Shown here: piece after piece, positions 8,310 to 18,206 of the stretch
How the letters are laid out: every line of letters begins with the position of its first letter
How positions within the stretch are numbered: the first letter of the stretch is position 1
DNA from: Streptomyces sp. LX-29
Lineage (GTDB): Bacteria; Actinomycetota; Actinomycetes; Streptomycetales; Streptomycetaceae
NCBI RefSeq assembly: GCF_029541745.1
Contig: NZ_CP089746.1
Location: 2,232,001-2,296,000 of the forward strand
DNA: 64,000 bases
Direction: 5' to 3'
The notes under the pieces: generated by a model
Seen by the model: the letters and a program-made list of their open reading frames with translations, nothing else
What the model was told of the DNA's origin: nothing
Database searches by the model: none
Position numbers and translations under genes: made by a program

Positions 8310-8550
8310 GGAGTCTCAGTCCTCACTTGTCCTTCGCGGACGGCCGTCCCGACGGCCGAAGGCGGTGAAGGGGGCAGCCGCGTGGAAGACGCACGACGCT
8401 GTGAGCCTGACGCGCTTGTTAGAAAGGCAGTGTAGTGGCGAAAGGCCCCGCGTCTTGTGCCTATCCGGCACTGTCACCCCGACGCGCCTGGTCAGGCCGT
8501 CGAGGTGCGCCTACCCCGGGTAACGCGTTTCGCCCAGTCTGCCCCACGAT
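8310..8550. other. serA upstream region
   Basis: No gene is seen. On the minus strand the hexamer TACACT (8429-8434) is a good -10 for serA, but no matching -35 stands at 16-18 bases, which is common in Streptomyces. The rest is G/C-rich leader of about 110 bases before serA, with no recognised riboswitch or leader peptide. Confidence 0.35.
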
Positions 8551-8590
8551 CCCCGCCCACCCACCCCCGGAAGGGGGCGGGTGGGCGGGG
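8551..8590 (-). terminator. Terminator of ilvC
   Basis: An 18-base inverted repeat (8551-8568 and 8573-8590) with one mismatch and a GGAA loop lies between the ilvC stop (8712) and the serA promoter region. It is G/C-only with no T-tract. A second, weaker G/C-rich inverted segment near 8680-8710 follows the ilvC stop directly. Confidence 0.7.
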
Positions 8591-8711
8591 GAATCCGGCG
8601 CGAGGCGCCGGGGGCACCACGGGTGGCGGGCGCCGCGTCACGACGCCCGCCACGGGCGGCAGGGCCGCGGGACCGGGTCACCCCGTCCCACGATCCCCCG
8701 CCCGGAGGGGG

Positions 8712-9722
<1,011 letters not shown>

Positions 9723-9804
9723 CTAGGTATCGGGGTTGTCCGTCCCACCGTATGACGGGTGGACGGGTGATGGTTGGCGTGGGTGAGTGGCGCGGATGAC
9801 GCGG

Positions 9805-10329
9805 TTACGCCGAGCGGTCGAGCGCGCGCAGGCTCCGGTCGGTGATGGAGCGGGCGCCGCGCCCTATGGCGATGGTGCCGGACTGCACCAACTCCTTGAT
9901 GCCGTACGGTTCCAGCATCCGGAGCATGGCTTCCAGTTTGTCACTGCTGCCGGTGGCCTCGATGGTCACGGCCTCCGGCGAGACGTCCACGGTCTTGGCG
10001 CGGAACAACTGGACGATCTCCACGACCTGGGAGCGGGTCTCGTTGTCCGCACGGACCTTCACCAGGACGAGTTCACGCTGGATCGCGGAGCTGTCCTCCA
10101 GCTCGACGATCTTCAGCACGTTGACGAGCTTGTTGAGCTGCTTGGTGACCTGCTCCAGCGGCAGCTCCTCGACGTTCACCACGATGGTGATGCGGGAGAT
10201 GTCGGGGTGCTCGGTGACCCCGACCGCGAGCGAGTCGATGTTGAAGCCGCGGCGGGAGAACAGGGCGGCGATCCGGGCCAGGATGCCGGGGGTGTTCTCC
10301 ACCAGGACGGAGAGCGTGTGCTTGGACAT
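9805..10329 (-). CDS. ilvN: Acetolactate synthase small (regulatory) subunit
   Basis: This 174-residue protein opens with the ACT domain MSKHTLSVLVENTPGILARI, followed by FSRRGFNIDSLAVG. The second domain is the IlvN C-terminal ACT-like fold. The subunit binds valine and activates or inhibits the catalytic subunit IlvB, encoded 36 bases upstream. It belongs to the ilvBNC operon controlled by the attenuator at 12357-12482. Confidence 0.96.
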   Translation of the reverse strand: MSKHTLSVLVENTPGILARIAALFSRRGFNIDSLAVGVTEHPDISRITIVVNVEELPLEQVTKQLNKLVNVLKIVELEDSSAIQRELVLVKVRADNETRSQVVEIVQLFRAKTVDVSPEAVTIEATGSSDKLEAMLRMLEPYGIKELVQSGTIAIGRGARSITDRSLRALDRSA

Positions 10330-10365
10330 GAGGTTGCGTCTCTTCCTATCTCTCGTCCGGGGGGC

Positions 10366-12255
10366 TCAGTCTTCTTCGCTGTCGCCGAAGTCCGGGCGCA
10401 CCCCGCGGGCCGCCTGGATCTCGTCGTTGGAGGTGCCGGCGGCGACCATCGGCCACACCATGGCGTCCTCGTGGACGATGAAGTCGACGACCACCGGGCG
10501 GTCGTTGATGGCGTTCGCCTCGGCGATGACCTTGTCCAGCTCCGCCGGGTCCTCGCAGCGCATCGCGACGCAGCCCATGGCCTCGGCCAGCTTCACGAAG
10601 TCGGGGACGCGGGTGCCGGCGCTCTGCCTGCCGTCGCCCGCCGCCGAGCCGCCGTTGCCCGTGGGGCCGGAGTGCAGGACGGTGTTGGAGTAGCGCTGGT
10701 TGTAGAACAGGGTCTGCCACTGGCGGACCATGCCGAGCGCACCGTTGTTGATGATCGCGACCTTGATCGGGATGTCGTTCAGCGCGCAGGTGACCAGCTC
10801 CTGATTGGTCATCTGGAAGCAGCCGTCGCCGTCGACCGCCCACACCGTGCGGTCCGGCCGACCGGCCTTGGCGCCCATCGCGGCCGGGACCGCGTACCCC
10901 ATGGTCCCGGCGCCGCCGGAGTTCAGCCAGGTCGCGGGCGTCTCGTAGTCGATGAAGTGGGCGGCCCACATCTGGTGCTGCCCGACGCCGGCGGCGAAGA
11001 CGGTGCCCTCCGGGGCCAGCTGGCCGATCCGCTGGATGACCTGCTGCGGGGAGAGGCTGCCGTCGTCCGGCAGGTCGTACCCGAGCGGGTAGGTGTCGCG
11101 CCAGCGGTTCAGGTCCTCCCACCAGTCCGCGTAGCGGGCCCGGGCCCAGTCGCCGGCGTGCTCGGAGTCCAGCTCGGCCTGGACGGCGACGATCAGGTCG
11201 GCGATGACCTCGCGGGCGTCGCCGACGATCGGCACGTCCGCGGCCCGGTTCTTGCCGATCTCGGCCGGGTCGATGTCGGCGTGGACGATCTTGGCGTACG
11301 GGGCGAAGGAGTCCAGCCGGCCGGTGACCCGGTCGTCGAACCGGGCGCCCAGAGCCACGATCAGGTCGGCCTTCTGCAGCGCGGTGACGGCGGCGACGGT
11401 GCCGTGCATACCGGGCATGCCCAGGTGCTGCGGATGGGTGTCGGGGAAGGAGCCGAGCGCCATCAGGGTGGTGGTGACGGGGGCCCCGGTCAGCTCGGCC
11501 AGCACCTTGAGCTCGCCGGTGGCGCCCGCCTTGAGCACGCCGCCGCCGACGTACAGCACCGGGCGGCGGGCCTGCGTGATCAGCCGCGCGGCCTCACGGA
11601 TCTGCTTGGCGTGCGGCTTGGTGACCGGCCGGTAGCCGGGCAGATCGGTCTGCGGCGGCCAGGAGAAGGTGGTCCTGGCCTGGAGCGCGTCCTTGGAGAT
11701 GTCGACCAGGACCGGCCCCGGGCGGCCGGTGGCGGCGATGTGGAACGCCTCCGCGATGGTCCGCGGGATGTCCTCGGCCTTGGTGACCAGGAAGTTGTGC
11801 TTGGTGATCGGCATGGTGATGCCGCAGATGTCCGCCTCCTGGAAGGCGTCCGTGCCGATGGAGGTGGAGGGCACCTGACCGGTGATGGCGACCAGCGGCA
11901 CCGAGTCCATGTGCGCGTCGGCGATCGGGGTGACCAGGTTGGTGGCACCGGGGCCGGAGGTGGCCATGCAGACGCCGACCTTGCCGGTGGCCTGGGCGTA
12001 GCCGGTGGCGGCGTGCCCCGCCCCCTGCTCGTGGCGGACCAGTACGTGCCGGACCTTCGAGGAGTCCATCATCGGGTCGTACGCGGGGAGGATCGCACCG
12101 CCGGGAATGCCGAACACGGTGTCGGCGCCGACTTCCTCCAGCGAGCGGATGAGGGACTGCGCTCCCGTGACGTGCTCGACGGTGGCGGGCTGCTGCTGCC
12201 CGCCGCTACGGGCCCGCGGCTGCGGATGGTGGGACCCGGAAGCCTGCTCGGTCAT
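10366..12255 (-). CDS. ilvB: Acetolactate synthase large (catalytic) subunit
   Basis: IlvB is a thiamine-diphosphate enzyme that condenses pyruvate with pyruvate or 2-oxobutyrate, the first common step of branched-chain amino acid synthesis. Of its 629 residues, the N-terminal pyrimidine-binding part has [20 protein letters not shown] with the expected catalytic Glu in [15 protein letters not shown]. The C-terminal ThDP motif reads [14 protein letters not shown] and ends at the NN of VAIINN. A glycine/serine-rich insertion, [14 protein letters not shown], near residue 540 looks like a surface loop. The ATG at 12255 follows a long attenuated leader. It heads the operon ilvB-ilvN-ilvC. Confidence 0.97.
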   Translation of the reverse strand: MTEQASGSHHPQPRARSGGQQQPATVEHVTGAQSLIRSLEEVGADTVFGIPGGAILPAYDPMMDSSKVRHVLVRHEQGAGHAATGYAQATGKVGVCMATSGPGATNLVTPIADAHMDSVPLVAITGQVPSTSIGTDAFQEADICGITMPITKHNFLVTKAEDIPRTIAEAFHIAATGRPGPVLVDISKDALQARTTFSWPPQTDLPGYRPVTKPHAKQIREAARLITQARRPVLYVGGGVLKAGATGELKVLAELTGAPVTTTLMALGSFPDTHPQHLGMPGMHGTVAAVTALQKADLIVALGARFDDRVTGRLDSFAPYAKIVHADIDPAEIGKNRAADVPIVGDAREVIADLIVAVQAELDSEHAGDWARARYADWWEDLNRWRDTYPLGYDLPDDGSLSPQQVIQRIGQLAPEGTVFAAGVGQHQMWAAHFIDYETPATWLNSGGAGTMGYAVPAAMGAKAGRPDRTVWAVDGDGCFQMTNQELVTCALNDIPIKVAIINNGALGMVRQWQTLFYNQRYSNTVLHSGPTGNGGSAAGDGRQSAGTRVPDFVKLAEAMGCVAMRCEDPAELDKVIAEANAINDRPVVVDFIVHEDAMVWPMVAAGTSNDEIQAARGVRPDFGDSEED

Positions 12256-12356
12256 CGGTCTTCTCTTCTCGAAGATGAGGGTGTACGGGGCTCGGGGTCG
12301 CCCCGCTGGGTGCGTTTGTGGTGTTTTGCTGGTTTCTACTACGAGTCTGATGCAAC

Positions 12357-12390
12357 AAAAAACCCCTCGTGCCGTAAGGCAAGCGAGGGG
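12357..12390 (-). terminator. ilvB attenuator terminator
   Basis: On the minus strand a stem CCCCTCG..GGC / GCC.CGAGGGG (12363-12373 with 12378-12390) closes over the loop TTAC and is followed by six T residues (12357-12362). This is the only U-tract terminator found in the window. It lies about 50 bases after the stop of the leader peptide and about 100 bases before ilvB. Together with the leader peptide it forms a classical ribosome-mediated attenuator. Confidence 0.9.
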
Positions 12391-12440
12391 AGCGCGCCGG
12401 TGAGGTCCGCAGGGTGTGGAGGCCCGGAGGGCCGCCCTGC

Positions 12441-12482
12441 TCAGCCGACGCGCTGTCCAAGTACGAGAATTCGGGTGCGCAT
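12441..12482 (-). CDS. ilvL: ilvB leader peptide (attenuation control)
   Basis: The minus strand encodes the 13-residue peptide [13 protein letters not shown] followed by TGA. Five of 13 residues are Ile, Leu or Val, with ILVL in a row. Ribosome stalling at these codons when charged branched-chain tRNAs are scarce should prevent the terminator at 12357-12390 from forming and let ilvBNC be transcribed. Leader peptides of this kind are known upstream of actinobacterial ilvB genes. The predicted transcription start lies only about 2 bases before this ATG, so the leader may be translated from a leaderless or near-leaderless end. Confidence 0.9.
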   Translation of the reverse strand: MRTRILVLGQRVG

Positions 12483-12490
12483 GGCTCCGA

Positions 12491-12519
12491 CCCTCTCCCC
12501 GACACCCACGGGGTGTCAA
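12491..12519 (-). promoter_or_regulatory. ilvB operon promoter overlapping the upstream stop codon
   Basis: A perfect -35, TTGACA (12514-12519), is followed after 17 bases by AGAGGG (12491-12496), a weak -10. The TGA inside the -35 hexamer is the stop codon of the upstream c-di-GMP gene (12516-12518). Transcription should start near 12484. Confidence 0.7.
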
Positions 12520-15500
12520 GTGGGTGGGACGGGCGTCTCATTATTTGAGCGCAATGGCGGATGGGGATGCGGCTCTGGCCTGCGGCTTCCATGCGGCGCC
12601 CCGCCGTGCACCGCACCACCGCCGTGTGCCACGGCCGCGTGCGCACCGGCGTGCGCCCCCGCGTGCGCGCCACCGTGCCCCACCCCGTGGCGCATCGGGA
12701 GCGCCCCGCCGACCAGCACCGGGGCGTGGTCCGCGCGCGGCACCGGGTAGGTGCCGCGGGTCAGGGCGCGGCGCAGCCGGTGCTCGTCCAGCGGCCCGGA
12801 GAACGCCATGCCCTGGGCGTGCGTACAGCCCATGGCCCGCAGCGCCACGATCTGTTCCGGCAGGTCGACGCCCTCCGCCACCGACTGCATCCCGAGATCC
12901 CCCGAGATCTGCAACAGCCCCGAGGTGATCTTGTGTAGCCGGGAGGACTCCACGACGCCCTCGACCAGACCCCGGTCCAGCTTGAGGATGTCGATGGGCA
13001 GTCGGCGCAGCGACCTGATCGCGGCATAGCCGCTGCCGAAGCCGTCCAGCGCGATCCGCACGCCCAGCCGGCGCAGCGCGCCCAGCCGCAGCTCCAGCTC
13101 GTCCAGCGGCACCCGGGGATCGCTGTCGGTCAGCTCCAGGACGAGCGCGCCGGAGGGCAGCCCGTGCCGCGTCAGCAGGGCCTCCACGCTCTTGGGCGGC
13201 ATCGCCTTGTCGACCAGCCGGGTGGCCGGCAGTCGCACCGCGACGGGCGCGAGGTGTCCGGCCTGCCGGCGCCGGGCGGCCTGCTCGACGGCCTCCTCCA
13301 GCATCCAGCGGCTCAGCTCGGCCAGCCGGGCCGCCTCCTCGCCACTGCCGCCGCGGCCGTTGTCGGCCACCCGCAGGAACTCGGCCGGGGTGAAGAGGAT
13401 GCCCTGCGCGGAGCGCCAGCGGGCCTGGGCGGCGACCGCGCTGATCCGCCCGGTGGCCAGCTCGACCACCGGCTGGTGCAGCAGCACGAACTCGCCCTCG
13501 TGCAGCGCGGCGCGCAGCCGGGAGGCGACCTCGGCCCGCCGCACCACCTCGGCCTGCATCTGCGGGGCGTACAGCTCGACCCGGTTCTTGCCCGCGGACT
13601 TGGCGCGGTACATGGCCAGGTCGGCGTTGCGCATCAGGGCGCCGGGGCTGATGCCGGGCTCGGCGAAGGCCACGCCGATGCTGGCGGCGACCCGGACCTC
13701 GGTGCCGCCCTCCACCCGGTAGGGCTGGGAGAGCGCGACCCGGAGCCGGTCGGCGATCTCCAGCACATGGCACTCGCGGGCGGCGTGGTCGGGCCCGCCG
13801 TCGCCCACGATCAGGGCGGCGAACTCGTCCCCGCCCAGCCGGGCGGCGCAGTCCCCGGAGCCGGAGCGCACCGACTCCTGGAGCCGCCGGGCGGCCTGCA
13901 CCAGCAGCTCGTCGCCGGCCTGGTGGCCGACCGTGTCGTTGACCGCCTTGAAGCCGTCGAGGTCGATGAAGAGCACGGCGGTGCCGGCGTCGGTGCGCCG
14001 GCGGCCGGCCAGCGCCTGCCGCACCCGCTTGGTGAACAGCGCCCGGTTGGGCAGGTCGGTGAGCGGGTCGTGCTCGGCGTTGTGCTGGAGCTGGGCCTGG
14101 AGCCGGACCCGCTCGGTGACGTCCCGGCTGTTGAAGATCAGTCCGCCGTGGTGCCGGTTGACGGTCGACTCCACGTTGAGCCAGTCGCCGCCGCCGGAGC
14201 GGAAGCGGCACTCGATCCGGGTGGTGGGCTCGTCGGCGGACGGCGCGGCCAGGAACCGACGGACCTCGTGCACCACCGCGCCGAGGTCCTCGGGGTGGAT
14301 GAGCGAGGCCAGCTCGGAGCCGACGAGCTCGTCCGCGTCCCGCCCGTAGACCCCGGAGGCCGCGGGGCTGACGTAGCGCAGGATGCCGGTCGGCGCGGCG
14401 ATCATGATGACGTCGCTGGAGCTCTGCACCAGGGACCGGAAGTGGTTCTCCTTCTGCGCCAGCTCCTGGGTGAGGCTGAGGTTGTCCAGCAGCATGATGG
14501 CCTGCCGCACCACCAGCGCCAGCACCACCGCGCAGGCGGTGAAGAGCACCACCCGGTCGATCTCGCGGCCGTGCATGACGTTGTAGAGCACGCCCAGGGT
14601 GCACACGGCGGCGGCCAGGTACGGGGCCAGGGCGGCGAGCGAGCCGCCGAGCGGCCGGCTGGGCTGGGCGGCGCGGCGCGGCGGCGCGGGCGGGCGCTCG
14701 GCGGCGCCGGCGGCCGCGGCGAGCCCGGCGGAGCGGGCGGCCCAGGGCGCGTACGCCAGCAGCACCGAGCCGGCGAACCAGCCGGCGTCCAGGAACTGCC
14801 CGGAGCGGTAGTGCTCACGCAGCCCGGGCAGGGTGAACAGCGCGTCGCACAGCACGGTCAGGGCGAACGCCCCGATGGCCGTGTTGACCGCGGACCGGTT
14901 GGCGGCCGAGCGCTTGAAGTGCAGCGCCAGCACCATGGAGACGAGCACGATGTCCAGCAGCGGATAGGCCAGCGACAGCGCGGTGCGCGCCACGCTCTCC
15001 CCGGCGCCCCGGAACTGCGCGGTGTGCGCCAGCGCCAGGCTCCAGGAGAGGGTCAGCAGCGAGCCGGCGATCAGCCAGGCGTCCAGTCCCAGGCAGACCC
15101 AGCCGGCGCGGGTGACCGGACGTTTGGCGAGCACCAGCAGCCCGACGATGGCGGGCGGCGCGAAGAGCAGGAAGCAGAAGTCGGCGAGGGACAGGCCGGG
15201 CACGGTGCGCCCCAGCACCACCTCGTACCAGCCCCAGACGGCGTTGCCGACGCCGGCCATGGCCGAGGAGACGGCGAACAGGAACCAGGCCGGCCGGATC
15301 CGGCCGGAGCAGGTCCAGCCGTACCAGAAGCAGGACGCCGCGGCCACGAAGGCGGCCACGCTGAGCCCGAAGTCGCCCATGATCAGGGCGACTTCGGGGG
15401 ATCCCCAGCCGAGCATGGCGCCCGTGGCGTAACCCCCGCAGACGGCGGCGAGGAGCAGCTGCTGCACCGTCCCCGCACCGCCGGACGGGGCCTGCGGGCG

Positions 15501-15527
15501 GCCGATCACCGCCCCGGTGGCGCTCAT
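12516..15527 (-). CDS. Membrane GGDEF/EAL protein with degenerate EAL (probable diguanylate cyclase, CdgC-like)
   Basis: The protein has 1003 residues. About eight to ten hydrophobic helices form the first 330 residues, followed by a PAS sensor domain (near 370-490, [19 protein letters not shown]), a GGDEF domain (near 510-680) and an EAL domain. The cyclase site is intact ([15 protein letters not shown]), while the inhibitory RxxD site is not. The EAL domain has lost catalytic residues: EAL is AQA, the VNVSP Asn is replaced (VRLPA), and DDFG is DGFG. It should therefore make c-di-GMP rather than degrade it. A gene at this position next to ilvB is, from memory, SCO5511 (CdgC) in S. coelicolor. 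The start at 15527 is uncertain; a GTG at 15803 would add 92 low-complexity residues. Confidence 0.88.
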   Translation of the reverse strand: MSATGAVIGRPQAPSGGAGTVQQLLLAAVCGGYATGAMLGWGSPEVALIMGDFGLSVAAFVAAASCFWYGWTCSGRIRPAWFLFAVSSAMAGVGNAVWGWYEVVLGRTVPGLSLADFCFLLFAPPAIVGLLVLAKRPVTRAGWVCLGLDAWLIAGSLLTLSWSLALAHTAQFRGAGESVARTALSLAYPLLDIVLVSMVLALHFKRSAANRSAVNTAIGAFALTVLCDALFTLPGLREHYRSGQFLDAGWFAGSVLLAYAPWAARSAGLAAAAGAAERPPAPPRRAAQPSRPLGGSLAALAPYLAAAVCTLGVLYNVMHGREIDRVVLFTACAVVLALVVRQAIMLLDNLSLTQELAQKENHFRSLVQSSSDVIMIAAPTGILRYVSPAASGVYGRDADELVGSELASLIHPEDLGAVVHEVRRFLAAPSADEPTTRIECRFRSGGGDWLNVESTVNRHHGGLIFNSRDVTERVRLQAQLQHNAEHDPLTDLPNRALFTKRVRQALAGRRRTDAGTAVLFIDLDGFKAVNDTVGHQAGDELLVQAARRLQESVRSGSGDCAARLGGDEFAALIVGDGGPDHAARECHVLEIADRLRVALSQPYRVEGGTEVRVAASIGVAFAEPGISPGALMRNADLAMYRAKSAGKNRVELYAPQMQAEVVRRAEVASRLRAALHEGEFVLLHQPVVELATGRISAVAAQARWRSAQGILFTPAEFLRVADNGRGGSGEEAARLAELSRWMLEEAVEQAARRRQAGHLAPVAVRLPATRLVDKAMPPKSVEALLTRHGLPSGALVLELTDSDPRVPLDELELRLGALRRLGVRIALDGFGSGYAAIRSLRRLPIDILKLDRGLVEGVVESSRLHKITSGLLQISGDLGMQSVAEGVDLPEQIVALRAMGCTHAQGMAFSGPLDEHRLRRALTRGTYPVPRADHAPVLVGGALPMRHGVGHGGAHAGAHAGAHAAVAHGGGAVHGGAPHGSRRPEPHPHPPLRSNNETPVPPT

Positions 15528-15941
15528 TGGACGCCCGCCCAACGCCCCGCGGGCCCCGTGTCGCACAAGTGGATCACCAGCGGCGCCGAAGGCCGGCGCA
15601 GCGGCGGTCGGGCGAGGTTGCGGGCTGCCCGCAACCGACGCCCCAGTCGCGTCGGGTCGTTGATCCCATGGCCGAACATCACCCGTCGCCCCCCTTACGG
15701 GATCACCCCCGCCGCGCGGGGACCACCCATCGTTCTGGTCCTTCGCCGCGCCGCTCGATCCCTGGCGCGACCCCCGCTCGGGACGATACACCAGATCGGT
15801 CACTCAGGGACATAGGCCATCTACCCAGCGTAATGGACTAGGGCGGATTGGATACGCACCGCACATAGACGGTGCCTCTGCGTGGTGCCAGCGGCATGTC
15901 AACCGGGGTTTTGGCCGTGATGGGGACGGTGACGGCCGAGA
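15528..15941. other. Leader region between c-di-GMP gene and hydroxyacid dehydrogenase
   Basis: This 414-base stretch holds the upstream region of the c-di-GMP gene. On the minus strand it stays open to a GTG at 15803, but the translation is rich in Gly, Pro, Arg and Ala without domain character, so a long 5' leader is preferred. The BldD-like box lies at 15799-15813. Nothing else is recognisable. Confidence 0.4.
15799..15813. promoter_or_regulatory. Candidate BldD binding site
   Basis: The 15-mer GTCACTCAGGGACAT fits the BldD consensus nTnACnC(A/T)GnGTnAn at every fixed position but one (A instead of T at position 12). BldD is the c-di-GMP-binding master repressor of Streptomyces development, and genes for c-di-GMP enzymes are among its known targets. 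The site overlaps the alternative GTG at 15803, which is more natural if translation starts downstream at 15527. Confidence 0.6.
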
Positions 15942-16913
15942 TCAGCCGGTTGACGCCACCACATGGCGCAGGGGCTCGCCGGCCGCGAACCGCCGCAGCT
16001 GATCACGCAACAGCCGCTCGGCGCGCGGCCGGAAGGCCGAGGAGGGGCCGCCCACGTGCGGGGTGATCAGGACACCCGGAGCCTGCCACAGCGGGTGCCC
16101 GGTCGGCAGCGGCTCCGGGTCGGTCACGTCCAGCGCGGCGCGCAGCCGCCCCGACTCCAGCTCGGCCAGCAGCGCCTTGGTGTCCACCACGGGGCCGCGC
16201 GCGATGTTGACCAGCAGCGCCCCGTCCTTCATCCGACCCAGGAACGCGGCGCCCGCCAGCCCGCGGGTGGCCTCCGTCAGCGGCGTGGCCAGCACCACGA
16301 CGTCGGCGTCCGGCAGTAGCCGCGGCAGGTCGTCGATCGGGTGCACCGGGCCGCGTTCGGAGGCACGCGCGGTGCGCGCGACGCGCACCACCCGCTCGCA
16401 CTCGAAGGGCGCGAGCCGGTCCTCGATGGCGGCGCCGATCGCGCCGTAGCCCACGATCAGCACCGTCTTGTCGGCGAGCGCCGGACGGAAGCCGGGGCGC
16501 CACTCCCCCGCGTCCTGGGCCCGGGTGAAGCCGGGGATGTCGCGCAGCGCCGCCAGGATCAGGGTCAGGGCGAGCTCGGCGGTGCTCGCGTCGTGCACCC
16601 CGCGCGCGTTGCACAGCACCACGCCCGGCGGCAGCCAGCTCAGCGCGTGCTCCACGTGGTCCGTGCCGGCGGTGAGCGTCTGGATCACGCGCAGCCCGGT
16701 CATGGCGCGCAGCGGACGGACGTAGACCTCGTCGGACTTCATGTACGGCACGCAGTAGAACGCGCAGCGGGCCGGGTCGGTGGGGTAGTCGGGCCCACCG
16801 TCCCAGTGCGCGTACTCCAGCTCCGACGGCAGCCCGTCGATCTCCTCGGGCGGGATCGGCAGCCACACCAGGGGCCGCTGGGACGGGGCGGTATCGCTGT
16901 GTTCTGCACTCAT
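15942..16913 (-). CDS. D-isomer-specific 2-hydroxyacid dehydrogenase
   Basis: This 323-residue NAD(P)-dependent enzyme reduces 2-keto acids to D-2-hydroxy acids or the reverse. The Rossmann motif VLIVGYGAIGAAIEDRL lies near residues 150-165. The catalytic residues are Arg in NIARGPVVD, Glu in TDPEPLPTGHPLW and His in ITPHVGGPSS. It resembles the group annotated as phosphoglycerate or glyoxylate/hydroxypyruvate reductases, but lacks ACT domains, so it is not a second SerA. It is divergent from the aldo/keto reductase at 16998 with an 84-base shared promoter region. The substrate is undetermined. Confidence 0.9.
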   Translation of the reverse strand: MSAEHSDTAPSQRPLVWLPIPPEEIDGLPSELEYAHWDGGPDYPTDPARCAFYCVPYMKSDEVYVRPLRAMTGLRVIQTLTAGTDHVEHALSWLPPGVVLCNARGVHDASTAELALTLILAALRDIPGFTRAQDAGEWRPGFRPALADKTVLIVGYGAIGAAIEDRLAPFECERVVRVARTARASERGPVHPIDDLPRLLPDADVVVLATPLTEATRGLAGAAFLGRMKDGALLVNIARGPVVDTKALLAELESGRLRAALDVTDPEPLPTGHPLWQAPGVLITPHVGGPSSAFRPRAERLLRDQLRRFAAGEPLRHVVASTG

Positions 16914-16997
16914 GCCAGGAGGCTATGCGAAGCCGTGCGAGACACAGACGTTAGTTTGGGTGCGCGGGACAGGAGCATACGGGGAGGGTGCGGCCAG

Positions 16998-17999
16998 GTG
17001 GAGCGCAGGACTATCGGTGCGGCGACGCTGCGAGTGGGTGCGATCGGCCTCGGCTGTATGCCCATGAGCTGGGCCTACACCGCCTCGCGGCGCAGCGGCG
17101 AGGAGTCGCTGCGGGCCCTGCACGCCGCGCTGGACAGCGGGGTCAGCCTGCTCGACACCGCGGACATGTACGGGCCGTTCACCAATGAGCTGCTGGTCGG
17201 CCGGGTGCTGCGGCAACGGCGGGCCGGCGCCTTCGTGTCCACCAAGGTCGGCCTGTTGGTCGGTGACAGCCATGTCGTCGCCAACGGCCGCCCCGGCTAC
17301 GTCAAGCGGGCCTGCGACGCCTCGCTGCGGCGGTTGCAGACCGACGTCATCGACCTCTACCAACTGCACCGCCCCGACCCCGAGGTGCCGATAGAGGAGA
17401 CCTGGGGCGCCATGGCCGAGTTGGTCGCCGCCGGGAAGGTCCGGGCGCTGGGGCTGTGCGCGGTCGGCGCCCGCGCGGCGCAGCGGCGGCCGGGCGCCGG
17501 GATGCACGACACCACGATCCGTCAACTGGACCGGGTGCAGCAGGTCTTCCCGGTCAGCTGTGTCCAGGCCGAGTTGTCGGTCTGGTCCCCCGAGGCGTTG
17601 GACTCCCTGGTCCCCTGGTGCGCGGCGCGCGGGGTCGGCGTGCTGGCCGCCATGCCGCTGGGCAACGGCTTCCTCAGCGGCACCCTCACCCCCGGCCAGG
17701 GCTTCGAACCCGACGACGTGCGCGCCCGTCATCCGCGCTTCACCGCCGAGATGATGGCCGCCAACCAGCCCATCGTCGCCGGGCTGCGGCGGGTGGCTCG
17801 CCGCCACGGCCCCGAGGTGACGGCGGCTCAGGTCGCTCTGGCGTGGCTGCTGGCGCAGAGCCCGCATGTGATCCCGGTGCCGGGGGCGAAGCGGGCCGCG
17901 TGGGTGGTGGAGAACTCCGGTGCCGCCGAACTCCGTTTGACTGAGGATGACTTGGCCGAGATAGCGGGACTTCCCGCGGCGCTGGGGTCCTGGGACTGA
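16998..17999 (+). CDS. Aldo/keto reductase
   Basis: This 333-residue NADPH-dependent oxidoreductase has the (beta/alpha)8 fold. The catalytic tetrad is visible: Asp in SLLDTADMYGP, Tyr four residues later, Lys in AFVSTKVGL, and His in LYQLHRPDPEVP. The C-terminal cofactor segment reads VIPVPGAKRAAWVVENS. The sequence is of the YajO/IolS-like group with unknown aldehyde substrate. The GTG at 16998 has GGGGAGGG seven bases upstream; longer open frame upstream is antisense to the dehydrogenase and was not used. Confidence 0.9.
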   Translation: MERRTIGAATLRVGAIGLGCMPMSWAYTASRRSGEESLRALHAALDSGVSLLDTADMYGPFTNELLVGRVLRQRRAGAFVSTKVGLLVGDSHVVANGRPGYVKRACDASLRRLQTDVIDLYQLHRPDPEVPIEETWGAMAELVAAGKVRALGLCAVGARAAQRRPGAGMHDTTIRQLDRVQQVFPVSCVQAELSVWSPEALDSLVPWCAARGVGVLAAMPLGNGFLSGTLTPGQGFEPDDVRARHPRFTAEMMAANQPIVAGLRRVARRHGPEVTAAQVALAWLLAQSPHVIPVPGAKRAAWVVENSGAAELRLTEDDLAEIAGLPAALGSWD

Positions 18000-18038
18000 G
18001 CGGCGCTCTCGACGTCGGCCGCTCTTCGGCCTCTTGAC

Positions 18039-18090
18039 GGGGCGCGGGGAACCGCGCGCCCGACCGCGACGGACCCGCGGACGATCGACG
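18039..18090 (+). repeat. Common Streptomyces intergenic motif
   Basis: The stretch beginning GGGGCGCGGGGAACCGCG and continuing through CGACGGACCCGCGG resembles a G/C-rich motif that recurs between genes in many Streptomyces genomes (GGCGCGGGGAACTGCGCG type). It contains short inverted segments that can form a hairpin after the aldo/keto reductase. Recognition is from memory of that family; only one copy is in this window. Confidence 0.45.
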
Positions 18091-18206
18091 GCGCATCACG
18101 GCACGCCCCGGGGAGCGCGCGGCTCGTCCTGTCTGCCGGGGTCCGCCGCCTGAGGCCGCCATCGCGGCTAGTCTGGCCGGAGTCGATCGCGGAGAGGAAG
18201 CCGAAG

